NCBI RefSeq assembly: GCF_003596335.1
Contig: NZ_QZCH01000005.1
Location: forward strand, 1-64,000
Direction of reading: 5' to 3'
Length of the DNA stretch: 64,000 nucleotides
Origin: Motilimonas pumila
Lineage (GTDB): Bacteria > Pseudomonadota > Gammaproteobacteria > Enterobacterales > CBDFNC01
How positions within the stretch are numbered: the first letter of the stretch is position 1; the number at the start of each line of letters is the position of its first letter. Positions 34,124 to 43,810 of this stretch are shown here, one piece after another. The translations under genes were made by a program, and so were the position numbers. The notes beneath the pieces were generated by a model, which was not told where the DNA came from, made no database searches, and worked only from the letters and a program-made list of their open reading frames with translations.

Positions 34124-35428
34124 TTGAAAGAAATAAAATACCCCACTGGGCGAGCGATGCATCAATTAGCTACCGAGCTTTTTCCCATCTGCCGCAGCTT
34201 AACAGGGCAAGGTGTCAGGACTACCCTAAACCTATTAACTCAGCATGTGATTGGGCTTCAGGTTCATGAAGTCGCTAGTGGTACCCCTGCCTTTGATTGG
34301 GTGATTCCTCCGGAGTGGAATATTCATGATGCCTATGTAATTGATCCCAGTGGTCAAAAAATCATAGATTTTAAAAAGCATAACCTCCATGTGATGGGAT
34401 ACTCTGAGCCGGTTGATTGTACTTTGGAGTATTCTCAATTAGTTTCGCATTTATACTCTTTACCCGAACAACCCTCCGCGATCCCCTACATTACTTCTTA
34501 TTACCAACGTCGTTGGGGCTTTTGTATTACCCACGAACAACTGCAGGCATTACCGCTTGGACAATATAAAGTAAAAATTGACAGCAGTTTAACTGATGGC
34601 CATATGACTTATGGTGAGCTTTTTATTGCGGGAGAAACGGAGGATGAGATTTTATTGTCTACTTATATTTGTCATCCATCCATGGCAAACAATGAATTAT
34701 CAGGTCCTGTAGTGGCAACGTTTTTAGCTAAGTGGTTACAACAATGCCCAACTCGCCGTTATTCATATCGCATCGTTTTTTTACCTGAGACGATAGGTTC
34801 GATTTATTATCTTTCCAAGCACTTAGAGCAGTTACAGAAAAACGTCAAGGCTGGCTTTGTGCTCACTTGCTTAGGTGATGAACGAACCTATTCATATTTA
34901 CCTTCTAGGCTCGGTTCTACTTTGGCTGACCGGGTGGCTACACATGTTCTCAAGCATCTCGTTTCAGCATTTGATAGTTACCGCTTTTTAGACCGAGGGA
35001 GTGATGAGCGGCAATATTGTGCGCCTGGGGTCGACCTCCCAGTTTGCTCTGTCATGCGCAGTAAATACGCAGAATACCCTGAGTATCACACTTCGCTTGA
35101 TGACCTATCTTTGGTTACTCCAGCAGGATTAGAAGGGGGTTATGATGTTTTACAAGCTTGTCTCAAGCTATTGGAACACAATGCTTTTTACAAAGTAACC
35201 GTTAAATGCGAGCCTCAAATGGGCAAACGAGGCCTGTACCCAACCATTAGCACTAAAGATTCAACGGCTCAGGTGGCCAATATGATGAATTTTTTGGCCT
35301 ACGCTGATGGTACTAAAGACTTGATTGAAATCGCTGATATTATTGAGGTTTATGCTGGCGACCTATACGATATCGCAATTGTTTTGGAACGAGAAGGATT
35401 ACTGAAGCAATCTTTTGTGCCACATTAA
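34124..35428 (+). CDS. DUF4910 (M28 peptidase-like) protein with C-terminal winged helix
   Basis: The 434-residue protein resembles DUF4910/DUF2172 proteins, which have a zinc aminopeptidase-like core. LLSTYICHPSMANNELSGPV carries the expected metal-binding His, and SKYAEYPEYHTSLDDL a second one. The last 80 residues (MMNFLAYADGTKDLIEIADI, LYDIAIVLEREGLL) form a winged-helix tail. Such proteins recur in polysaccharide and glycan loci, but their reaction is unknown; removal of an acyl group or an amide hydrolysis would fit. TTG start, 6 bases after the AAC(3) gene. Confidence 0.75.
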   Translation: MKEIKYPTGRAMHQLATELFPICRSLTGQGVRTTLNLLTQHVIGLQVHEVASGTPAFDWVIPPEWNIHDAYVIDPSGQKIIDFKKHNLHVMGYSEPVDCTLEYSQLVSHLYSLPEQPSAIPYITSYYQRRWGFCITHEQLQALPLGQYKVKIDSSLTDGHMTYGELFIAGETEDEILLSTYICHPSMANNELSGPVVATFLAKWLQQCPTRRYSYRIVFLPETIGSIYYLSKHLEQLQKNVKAGFVLTCLGDERTYSYLPSRLGSTLADRVATHVLKHLVSAFDSYRFLDRGSDERQYCAPGVDLPVCSVMRSKYAEYPEYHTSLDDLSLVTPAGLEGGYDVLQACLKLLEHNAFYKVTVKCEPQMGKRGLYPTISTKDSTAQVANMMNFLAYADGTKDLIEIADIIEVYAGDLYDIAIVLEREGLLKQSFVPH

Positions 35429-35429
35429 G

Positions 35430-36926
35430 TCACGCTAACGCTTGATAAAAGTATGAACGTTTTCCTGTTTGCATAAAGCCCGAGTTTAGAAAGGCTTTTA
35501 CTGAGGCTATATTTTCAGGGGCTATTTCCGCTCGCATATTGACGGGGTATGCCTTTTGTAGTTGCCTGAGCGCTGCTTGGGCGACTTTTAAACCGTGGAA
35601 TGGTTGCGAAATTAAAATAGACACCTCCCAATCCATTTCCAGTTTACTTAACCTTATCATGCCGCAACTTAGTTGGTTAAACATAATAATCAGGTTGATG
35701 TGCTCAGGCTCTGCGAGCTCTTGTTGTAATAATTGTTGTTCAAACCAATGGCTGTGTTCTTGTATGCTTGGCACCGATGGCGTGCGAGCATATTGGCGAA
35801 TATTAGGTTGCAACTGCCAATGGTAGATAGTGACTTTATCAGTGGGCTCAAACGGTCTTAATGATAATTCCGAAGCCCTTGATCTCAACATAGTTTTAAT
35901 CACACGCTGACAGCCATTTGCATCTATCGTGTTGAAACCCGATTGGCTCAGAAACTGGGCATGTTTTTGCTGACTAATCTGCATTATTTGCTGTGCTATT
36001 TTATGCTTATCATCAAACAGCTTTAATGCTTTGGTTAATCCCATTTTATTCATAGCGCGAGCAATAAACTTTTGGTTATCAGCGGTAATAATATTGAGGG
36101 TGGGCAGCCCCATAGCTGCGCGTTCCCATGCACTGCTGCCACTTGCTCCTATGGCTAAGTCCGCGCTTAGCATCAGCTTAGCCATATCAGAGACATCGGT
36201 AAGCAGTTTAATTTGTCGTCGTTGTTGCTTCTCTTGGTAATCGCTTACCCACCTTTTTATGCTGCTTAGGTGCTTGGCTTTACTGGAGAGCACGACGGAA
36301 ACATTTGGGTAATATTCTTGTGAAAGGTATTTCAAACTGGATAACAGGATTTGGCTGATATTCAAATGGTCTGTTGCGCCAACTGAAATAAGTAAGTGAT
36401 TTGCTTCAAAGCTCTTTCTTTTCGCTTCTGCCTGAGACCGTAATTGTAAAAACTCTGGTCGCAACAGCGTATAGCTTTCACCAACCAGTAGCTGGCAGTT
36501 AGCAGGCACTTTATCGATATAATTCTGTTTCGTACGCCCTAAGCTTTGGTCTAGCAAGATACTCGCGGTTTGATGAAACCGAGCGAGATCGTCAATGACC
36601 AAAAGATTATCGACTTTAGGAAGTAGTAATACCCACTCATCACCCAGTTGGTAATTATCTAAAATCAACCAATCTAAAGCCGAATTAAATTGCTTCTTAG
36701 ATAATATCTCGGCGCTGAGTTCTGCGTCCTTGTTGAGGCTAGGTGCATCAATCAAACAAAGTTTCACGTCGCCTAAAAAAAGGTGTTGAGGAAAGGCATC
36801 CGCAGATTGGCAAATAAAATAACATTGCGCGCCAAGCGTTTGTAACTGGTTAGCTAACGTTAAGCACCTCATCACATGACCATAGCCAATGTCAGCGTTT
36901 GCGTCTGTACGAAAGAAAAACTGCAT
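35430..36926 (-). CDS. PseG-PseH fusion: UDP-sugar hydrolase plus N-acetyltransferase
   Basis: Residues 1 to about 345 match PseG, which releases UDP from the di-N-acetyl altrose sugar nucleotide: FRTDANADIGYGHVMRCLTL, WLILDNYQLG, LLISVGATDHLN and AIGASGSSAWERAAMGLP. Residues about 352-498 form a GNAT domain (LSLRPFEPTDKVTIYHWQLQ, MRAEIAPENIASVKAFLNSGF) as in PseH, which acetylates the 4-amino group just before PseG acts. In Campylobacter and Helicobacter these are separate proteins. It is the last gene of the pseB block; its stop lies one base from the convergent DUF4910 gene. Confidence 0.88.
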   Translation of the reverse strand: MQFFFRTDANADIGYGHVMRCLTLANQLQTLGAQCYFICQSADAFPQHLFLGDVKLCLIDAPSLNKDAELSAEILSKKQFNSALDWLILDNYQLGDEWVLLLPKVDNLLVIDDLARFHQTASILLDQSLGRTKQNYIDKVPANCQLLVGESYTLLRPEFLQLRSQAEAKRKSFEANHLLISVGATDHLNISQILLSSLKYLSQEYYPNVSVVLSSKAKHLSSIKRWVSDYQEKQQRRQIKLLTDVSDMAKLMLSADLAIGASGSSAWERAAMGLPTLNIITADNQKFIARAMNKMGLTKALKLFDDKHKIAQQIMQISQQKHAQFLSQSGFNTIDANGCQRVIKTMLRSRASELSLRPFEPTDKVTIYHWQLQPNIRQYARTPSVPSIQEHSHWFEQQLLQQELAEPEHINLIIMFNQLSCGMIRLSKLEMDWEVSILISQPFHGLKVAQAALRQLQKAYPVNMRAEIAPENIASVKAFLNSGFMQTGKRSYFYQALA

Positions 36927-38200
36927 TAACGTACCTTAAATACGGGCTCAATGGCTTGGCCTGTTAGTTTCGAGGCGAGGGTCCCTTGCTCTAACCCTTC
37001 ACAAACCATAGGCACAATTTCAGCATATGCACTGACTAAGCGAGCAATATCAGCTTCTTGATGGGCTAAGCTTAAATTGTGTGTTCCGAGCGTTAAAATG
37101 CCGCGCAGGCACATTTCTTGTAAAAAAATACTTTTAATCAGTAAGCCTTGTTCTTGAGCAATGGACAAAATGGTCCAACTTGGGTGCCCATGTAGGGTAA
37201 AGGTATCTTGCTTCTCAAAAGTGGGTTTAAGCTGTTTTAACAGCTGTTGGCCTAGTGAGGACAGGTATTGTGGTACCTGTTGTTGCTGCATTTTTTGTAT
37301 GGTCGCTTTCGCTGCTGCTAACGACACCGCTTCGCCACCAAACGTCCCCGAGAAAAAGATATCTTCCATTACTGTCATTATCTCTTTTTTACCTACAATA
37401 GCGGAAACTGGGTAACCATTGGCCATGCCTTTACCAAAAGTAGCAAGATCTGGGGTAACCCCAAACGTTTGCTGCGCGCCTCCTAACGAAAACCGAAACC
37501 CGGTGATGATTTCATCAAAAATCAGCAAGCATTGATACTTTTCACATAAGGCTTTTACACCTTGGAGGTAGCCCGCTTTTGGTTGAGAGAGATTCATTGG
37601 CTCCATAATCACCGCGGCAAAGTTATGTTGTTGCAGCAAATTTTCTAGGGCCGTCAGGTCATTGTATGGAAAGCTATGAGTGAGTTCTTGAGTACTTTTT
37701 GGCACTCCTAGGTGGCGGCTCGTGCTGCCAATATACCAATCTTGCCAGCCATGATAACCGCATACCGCGATATGGTCCTTTTCAGTGTATGCCCGAGCTA
37801 ATCGCACCGCAGCTGCCGTGACATCACTGCCGTTTTTTCCAAATCGAACCATTTCGGCGCAAGGTATTAATTGGATAAGTTGTTCAGCAACCTCAGCCTC
37901 TAATCTATGTGGCAAAGAGAATGACACACCTTGGCGGATTTGTTTAATGACGGCTTTATCGACATCAGGATCTTGATAACCAAGACTGACACACAGCAGA
38001 CCGTTGATAAAATCTAAGTACTGATTGTTATCTATGTCCCAGACATGAGCGCCTTCTCCGCGCTCTAAGAACAAAGGGCTTGCGCCATAAGGTAGGCTCA
38101 AACGGCTTTTACTAAATGTTTGAGATGCCAGTGGAATGCGTTGACTGGCGTACTTGTAATGGGCAATGCTTGCTTGGTATCTCGGATCTAGGTACGTCAT
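36926..38200 (-). CDS. Class III aminotransferase (glutamate-1-semialdehyde aminotransferase-like)
   Basis: The 424-residue PLP enzyme has the fold-type I class III features: HVWDIDNNQYLDFINGLLCV, the motif LLIFDEIITGFRF holding the PLP aspartate, and ATFGKGMANGYPVSAIVG holding the Schiff-base lysine. FFSGTFGGEAVSLAAA is typical of the GSA-like branch. In nonulosonate loci such enzymes are found beside a cytidylyltransferase but their step is not fixed. It overlaps the SpsF-type gene by 4 bases and PseGH by 1. A role in adding an extra amino group or in the cytoplasmic handling of a sugar aldehyde is inference. Confidence 0.8.
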   Translation of the reverse strand: MTYLDPRYQASIAHYKYASQRIPLASQTFSKSRLSLPYGASPLFLERGEGAHVWDIDNNQYLDFINGLLCVSLGYQDPDVDKAVIKQIRQGVSFSLPHRLEAEVAEQLIQLIPCAEMVRFGKNGSDVTAAAVRLARAYTEKDHIAVCGYHGWQDWYIGSTSRHLGVPKSTQELTHSFPYNDLTALENLLQQHNFAAVIMEPMNLSQPKAGYLQGVKALCEKYQCLLIFDEIITGFRFSLGGAQQTFGVTPDLATFGKGMANGYPVSAIVGKKEIMTVMEDIFFSGTFGGEAVSLAAAKATIQKMQQQQVPQYLSSLGQQLLKQLKPTFEKQDTFTLHGHPSWTILSIAQEQGLLIKSIFLQEMCLRGILTLGTHNLSLAHQEADIARLVSAYAEIVPMVCEGLEQGTLASKLTGQAIEPVFKVR

Positions 38201-38928
38201 AGGATATCTTTATGGGCCGGGTTAAAAGCTTGGTTGATTTTAGTGAGCTCTGGATACTGCTGTAAAAAACGTATGATTGAAAAATAGTCCAGAGAGCCAA
38301 TGCCTTGGGTTTGCATGGTATTTATAAGCGTCGAGACCATGTCAAAGTCTGCCATATTGTCAACGGTCAGTCGGAAGTGAGAGGTGTCCTCAGGCGCATT
38401 GACGTTGTGAATGGCAAATCCCGGTGTTTGGTATAAATACGGAGTCACATGCTCTTTTTGCTGCGCTGTAGAGGCTTTTTGATAAGCTTGAGTGAGCGCA
38501 CTTATTGTCATGATTTCTACGTCAAAGCCGTCAGCAAAAGTGGCGGGGTGACAGTTAGAACTATAATCGGCTTTGTGTTTAAGGTGCAGCTCAATGACTT
38601 GATCAACGATGCTTGGGTCAGTTAAAGGACAATCGCCGGTCAAGCGCACCACGTGCTGGGCTCGAAATTCCTTTGCGCAGAGATAAAAGCGTTGTAACAC
38701 GTTCTCTAAGCTGCCCCGAAAAACCTCTATATTGTGTGTTTTACAAAAATCGACGATGGGTTGATCTGATGATTCAGTACTGGTAGCGACCACCCACTTA
38801 TTCACTTGTTTGCTCTGTTTAACTCTTGATAATTGAAAGCCAAGCATCGGTTGACCATGCAATGGCTTTAGTACTTTTCCCGGTAGTCTTGATGAAGACA
38901 TTCTTGCTTGAATGATAGCTAAAATCAT
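38197..38928 (-). CDS. pseF: SpsF-type cytidylyltransferase, probable CMP-nonulosonate synthetase
   Basis: PseF activates the nonulosonic acid with CTP to the CMP form that Maf uses. The 243-residue protein begins ILAIIQARMSSSRLPGKVLKPL, the nucleotidyltransferase signature of the SpsF family, with VRLTGDCPLTDPSIVDQVIE further on and LTVDNMADFDMV. It is of the SpsF rather than the KpsU/NeuA sequence type, so the symbol is given by context. It overlaps both neighbours by 4 bases. Confidence 0.75.
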   Translation of the reverse strand: MILAIIQARMSSSRLPGKVLKPLHGQPMLGFQLSRVKQSKQVNKWVVATSTESSDQPIVDFCKTHNIEVFRGSLENVLQRFYLCAKEFRAQHVVRLTGDCPLTDPSIVDQVIELHLKHKADYSSNCHPATFADGFDVEIMTISALTQAYQKASTAQQKEHVTPYLYQTPGFAIHNVNAPEDTSHFRLTVDNMADFDMVSTLINTMQTQGIGSLDYFSIIRFLQQYPELTKINQAFNPAHKDIL

Positions 38929-39791
38929 AATGTTTTTTTGAGAGCTGACCAGCGCGCAGGGTTGATGAGTTGTTCATCCTTTTGCGCCAGAGTAGCAAGT
39001 TGAAGCTGCAACTTGGCACCTAGGTGGTAAGCCTGTATCCCTTGTTTGAGCTGTTCGACACTTTGAAAGCCAAGCACAAAACGTTCCACATTGGTCGCTT
39101 GATGACAGATACTCATGGCTAATGTCATCGGGGAGACCTGGTGGTGCATCGTGAGATCTGCGAGCTGCTGTTGAATATGGCGCCATTGATTAAACGCTTT
39201 TGGCCAAGTAGCTTGACAAAGTAACCCTTGTAGCAGCAGTGAACGAGCATGAACGGTGACTTGGTTAGCTTGAAGCGCTTGTGTGATTTCCGGTGAAAGA
39301 AACCTTTGGTCTAAGATATTCAAAGGCAGCTGTACTAATCCAATGGAATAGTTTGCGAGTAAGTTAAGCAGCTCTTTTGGGTGATAGACAGATGCCCCCC
39401 ATTCAGCGATCACTCCGTCTTTTTGATACTGCTGAAGCCTCTGGCTTAATGGCCGGCCAACAGGTGTGAATAAAATATCCGTGCGATGAAATAAAAGCCC
39501 TTGTAGGCGCTTCACTTTGAGTTTTGAAAGACTCGCAGAGACCGCTCGTTCTAGTTCGTTGACCGAGTTTATAGCAGGCAATTTGGTAACAATTTGAAAG
39601 TGATGACCACTATCATTTTGACCTAGAACGGTTTCGCTTGCGCCATATAAGGCCGCTGTATCTAAGGTATCAACACCTGCTAGGTGGGCATGATGTAAGA
39701 TATTGCTTGCCTCTGCTTCGCTCACTTTCCCTGCTGTGTTGGTCACACCATAATTTAACCCAAACTGCACGCAGCCCAGAGCCAGTTTCAT
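38925..39791 (-). CDS. Aldo/keto reductase
   Basis: The 288-residue NADPH-dependent TIM-barrel enzyme has the opening LALGCVQFGLNYGVTN, the strand VDTLDTAALYGASE carrying Asp and the catalytic Tyr, and IVTKLP with the active-site Lys; GASVYHPKELLNLL lies in the middle. It is embedded between pseC and the cytidylyltransferase with 4-base overlaps on both sides. The canonical pseudaminic pathway needs no such enzyme, so it suggests reduction of a keto group in a modified sugar. Confidence 0.85.
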   Translation of the reverse strand: MKLALGCVQFGLNYGVTNTAGKVSEAEASNILHHAHLAGVDTLDTAALYGASETVLGQNDSGHHFQIVTKLPAINSVNELERAVSASLSKLKVKRLQGLLFHRTDILFTPVGRPLSQRLQQYQKDGVIAEWGASVYHPKELLNLLANYSIGLVQLPLNILDQRFLSPEITQALQANQVTVHARSLLLQGLLCQATWPKAFNQWRHIQQQLADLTMHHQVSPMTLAMSICHQATNVERFVLGFQSVEQLKQGIQAYHLGAKLQLQLATLAQKDEQLINPARWSALKKTL

Positions 39792-40950
39792 AGCTGAGCC
39801 AACAATGCCGCTATCACTTTATCTTGTTCGGCATGGGTTAATTGTGGGTGAAGAGGGAGAGTGAGTGCGGTTTGGTAATATTGTTCTGCAGCAGGGAAGT
39901 CACCCATTTTAAAACCTAACTCTTGATAATAAGGCTGAAGGTGAACGGGAATATAATGCACATGGACACCCACACCCTTTTCTCTAAGCTGACATACCAA
40001 GTGCTTTTTTTTATCTTTCGTGAGCGATGAGATGGAAACTATGTATAAATGAAAAGCACTGTATTGATTTGCTCGCTGAGCGAGCGGTGTAATCTCTGGG
40101 TGGCAATCAAAAATACTATCGTAACGCTGCGCTAAGGCGTGACGTTGAGCAACAAAACGATCCACTTCTTGCATTTGTCTTAAGCCAAGCGCCGCGTGAA
40201 TGTCTGTCATTCGATAGTTAAAGCCCAAATCAATCTGCTGATATGCCCAGGGGCCATCTAACTCCTCGCTCATTTTATGACTTTCTTTTGTTATCCCGTG
40301 TGAACGTAACAGCTTGATTTTGTGATCCAGTGATGCTTGGTTTGTAACCGCCATACCGCCTTCACCACTGGTAATAATCTTCACTGGATGAAAACTAAAA
40401 ATACAGATGTCACTAAATTGACAGTTACCTATCTTGGCCCCTTTATACTCAGCACCAATCGCATGAGAAGCGTCTTCAATGATGTTGAAGTGATATTTTA
40501 AGCTGAGCTGATAGATGGCTTCCATGTCACAGCTTTGCCCTGCAAAGTGCACCGGAATGACCACTTTTGGCAGTGTATTAGCCCTTTTGGCTGCAATAAG
40601 CTTCTTTTCAAGCGCTTCTACACACATGTTTCCCGTATGTTCATCTATGTCTACAAAATCGACATCAGCACCGCAATATAAAGCGCAATTGCTGGACGCG
40701 ACAAAGGTATTGGGACTGGTCCAGACTATATCGCCTATGGTAACGTCAAGGGCTAAGCAAGCCAGGTGTAAAGCCGAAGTAGCGCTGTTTACTGCGCTAG
40801 CGAACTTAACGTCACAGTAGTGGGCGATGGCTGCTTCAAATTTAGGTACGGCTGGTCCTTGAGTCAAAAACTCGGAAGTTAGTACCTCATTAACCGCGTC
40901 AATATCAGCTTGAGAGATGGCTTGTTTGCCATAAGCGATAAACTTGCTCA

Positions 40951-40951
<1 letters not shown>
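39788..40951 (-). CDS. pseC: PseC, UDP-4-keto-6-deoxy-N-acetyl-altrosamine aminotransferase
   Basis: PseC adds the 4-amino group from glutamate to the PseB product. This 387-residue DegT/DnrJ/EryC1-family enzyme has ASAVNSATSALHLACLALDV, WTSPNTFVASSNCALYCGAD, IIEDASHAIGAEYKG (PLP aspartate) and FSFHPVKIITSGEGGMAV (Schiff-base lysine). It starts on the last base of pseB. Full length and typical. Confidence 0.93.
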
Positions 40952-41988
<1,037 letters not shown>

Positions 41989-42048
41989 TTATTTATGCCA
42001 GCACCGTAAGTTGATGTATTTAAAATTTTAGCTAAAAACAAGGTTTTG

Positions 42049-42065
42049 TTGACGATAAACGTCAA
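42049..42065. promoter_or_regulatory. Inverted repeat upstream of flrA
   Basis: TTGACG and CGTCAA flank ATAAA. Two further copies of ACGTCAA follow at 42078-42084 and 42145-42151. The clustering in the pseB/flrA intergenic region suggests an operator. Confidence 0.4.
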
Positions 42066-42079
42066 AAAACATCATTTAC

Positions 42080-42093
42080 GTCAAATTTATGAC
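42080..42093. promoter_or_regulatory. FleQ/FlrA-like box upstream of flrA
   Basis: GTCAAATTTATGAC is a GTCA-N6-TGAC dyad with an AT core, close to the FleQ consensus recalled from Pseudomonas. It lies about 110 bases before flrA and could serve autoregulation of flrA or control of divergent pseB. Confidence 0.4.
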
Positions 42094-42201
42094 TAATTCT
42101 TTCGTGGGATCTTGTAGTCAGTATGAGATCGTCTAAAATCATTAACGTCAATAAACCGTCTGTAAGTCAAATAAACAACGCTTTCTTTTGCAGGAGCATA
42201 C

Positions 42202-43659
42202 ATGGCAGCACCTTTATCTGTATTGATCATTGATAGCAATAGAGAAAACCTTTCAATGCTCAGCACTATTTTGTCGTTTATCGGTGAAGAGTGCGAGTTT
42301 CTTGATGATCTGACTGCAGCTGCTATACCTACACGCCACAAAGGCGTGATATTTGGTGAAATAGCCCCATCATTGGCGCAAGATTTTGCGATAAAAAACC
42401 CTAAGTTGCCCTTTATCGGTGCTTGCGAAAGCTTAGACATCAGTTCGGTGAATTATTTAGGCCAGTTATCACAACCTTTCAGTTATGATGATCTCACGCG
42501 CTTACTACACCATTGTCAGTCCTACCTGGGCAAAATAGGCCAATTAAAAGATCAAAGCCAACACTCTTATCTTTTGAAAATGCTAGTGGGCAAAGGCGAT
42601 GCTATCTCTGAAGTGCGCCACATGATAGAGCAGGTTGCCGGTACTGCAGCAAGCGTTTTGATTTTGGGGGAGTCGGGGACGGGTAAAGAAGTGGTAGCCC
42701 GCGCAGTGCATGACATCTCGGAGCGTAAGAAAGGCCCATTTGTACCTGTTAACTGCGGCGCTATTCCACCAGATTTACTCGAAAGTGAACTTTTTGGTCA
42801 TGAAAAAGGGGCGTTTACTGGCGCGTTTGCGGCCCGTAAAGGACGCTTTGAATTAGCTGAAGGAGGCACTTTATTCCTTGATGAAATTGGCGATATGCCA
42901 ATGCCCATGCAGGTTAAGTTACTGCGGGTATTGCAAGAGCGCACTTTTGAGCGAGTCGGTGGCAGTAAATCGATTCAAGCTGATGTACGCGTGATTGCAG
43001 CTACCCATCAACGGCTCGAAGCTATGATTGCAGAAGGAAAGTTCCGAGAAGATTTATTTTACCGATTAAATGTTTTTCCGATTGAAACGCCGGCTTTGCG
43101 TCAAAGGCAAGATGATATTCCCTTGCTATTGCAAGAGTTATTGTCGCGTCATGAAGTGATGCACAATGCCTCAGTACGCTTTACTCAGCGCAGTATTGAA
43201 TCATTAATGCTGCATGCTTGGCCCGGTAATGTTCGCGAACTGTCTAATTTGGTTGAGCGTTTACTGATTTTACATCCTAATAAAATTGTTGATGTGAATG
43301 AGTTACCAGCCAAATATCGTCACCTTGAAACTGAAGATGTGGAAATGGAGCTGCCTAGTGCGATTGCTGAACGAGAAGCATTGCTTGGTATATTCAATGA
43401 CGACTTTGTGTTTGATGATGAGCAGGCTATTGAGGATGATAGCACCAATGCGTTAACGGATGCTCCTATGATGGCTAATGCATTGCCTGAAGATGGCGTC
43501 AACCTCAAAGACATGTTGGCGGAATTTGAAGTCGACATGATCCGCCAAGCGTTGGATCAACAAGCGGGCGTCGTCGCCAGAGCAGCTGAGCAACTGGGCA
43601 TGAGGCGTACAACCTTGGTAGAAAAAATGAAAAAATACGGTCTATCGTCAAAAGAATAA
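42202..43659 (+). CDS. flrA: FlrA (FleQ-type), sigma-54-dependent master flagellar activator
   Basis: FlrA activates the first sigma-54 operons of the polar flagellum. The 485-residue protein has an N-terminal FleQ domain (about 6-115) that resembles a receiver, an AAA+ domain with Walker A GESGTGKE at 156-163 and the sigma-54 contact loop GAFTGA at 203-208, and a C-terminal Fis-type helix ([21 protein letters not shown]). The ribosome site is CAGGAG. It stands alone, with a terminator behind it. FleQ relatives bind cyclic-di-GMP; that is family knowledge, not shown here. Confidence 0.95.
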   Translation: MAAPLSVLIIDSNRENLSMLSTILSFIGEECEFLDDLTAAAIPTRHKGVIFGEIAPSLAQDFAIKNPKLPFIGACESLDISSVNYLGQLSQPFSYDDLTRLLHHCQSYLGKIGQLKDQSQHSYLLKMLVGKGDAISEVRHMIEQVAGTAASVLILGESGTGKEVVARAVHDISERKKGPFVPVNCGAIPPDLLESELFGHEKGAFTGAFAARKGRFELAEGGTLFLDEIGDMPMPMQVKLLRVLQERTFERVGGSKSIQADVRVIAATHQRLEAMIAEGKFREDLFYRLNVFPIETPALRQRQDDIPLLLQELLSRHEVMHNASVRFTQRSIESLMLHAWPGNVRELSNLVERLLILHPNKIVDVNELPAKYRHLETEDVEMELPSAIAEREALLGIFNDDFVFDDEQAIEDDSTNALTDAPMMANALPEDGVNLKDMLAEFEVDMIRQALDQQAGVVARAAEQLGMRRTTLVEKMKKYGLSSKE

Positions 43660-43690
43660 CAGTGCTAAACAGTATCACTTTAGCCAATAA

Positions 43691-43716
43691 AAGCCTGCTT
43701 TATGCAGGTTTTTTTA
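43691..43716 (+). terminator. Rho-independent terminator after flrA
   Basis: AAGCCTGC and GCAGGTTT flank the loop TTTAT, followed by a run of T. It separates flrA from the flrBC operon. Confidence 0.85.
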
Positions 43717-43752
43717 TATCTAAAACATTCGCTTAGAAAGTATTTTAATTGT

Positions 43753-43768
43753 TGGCACAGATATCGCA
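43753..43768 (+). promoter_or_regulatory. Sigma-54 promoter of flrB-flrC
   Basis: TGGCACAGATATCGCA has GG-N10-GC spacing; the -12 box is TCGC rather than TTGC. The expected start is near 43779. It fits activation by FlrA. Confidence 0.8.
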
Positions 43769-43810
43769 TTTATTTCGGTAGAAGTTAATTATGCCGGGGT
43801 TTTGACACGT

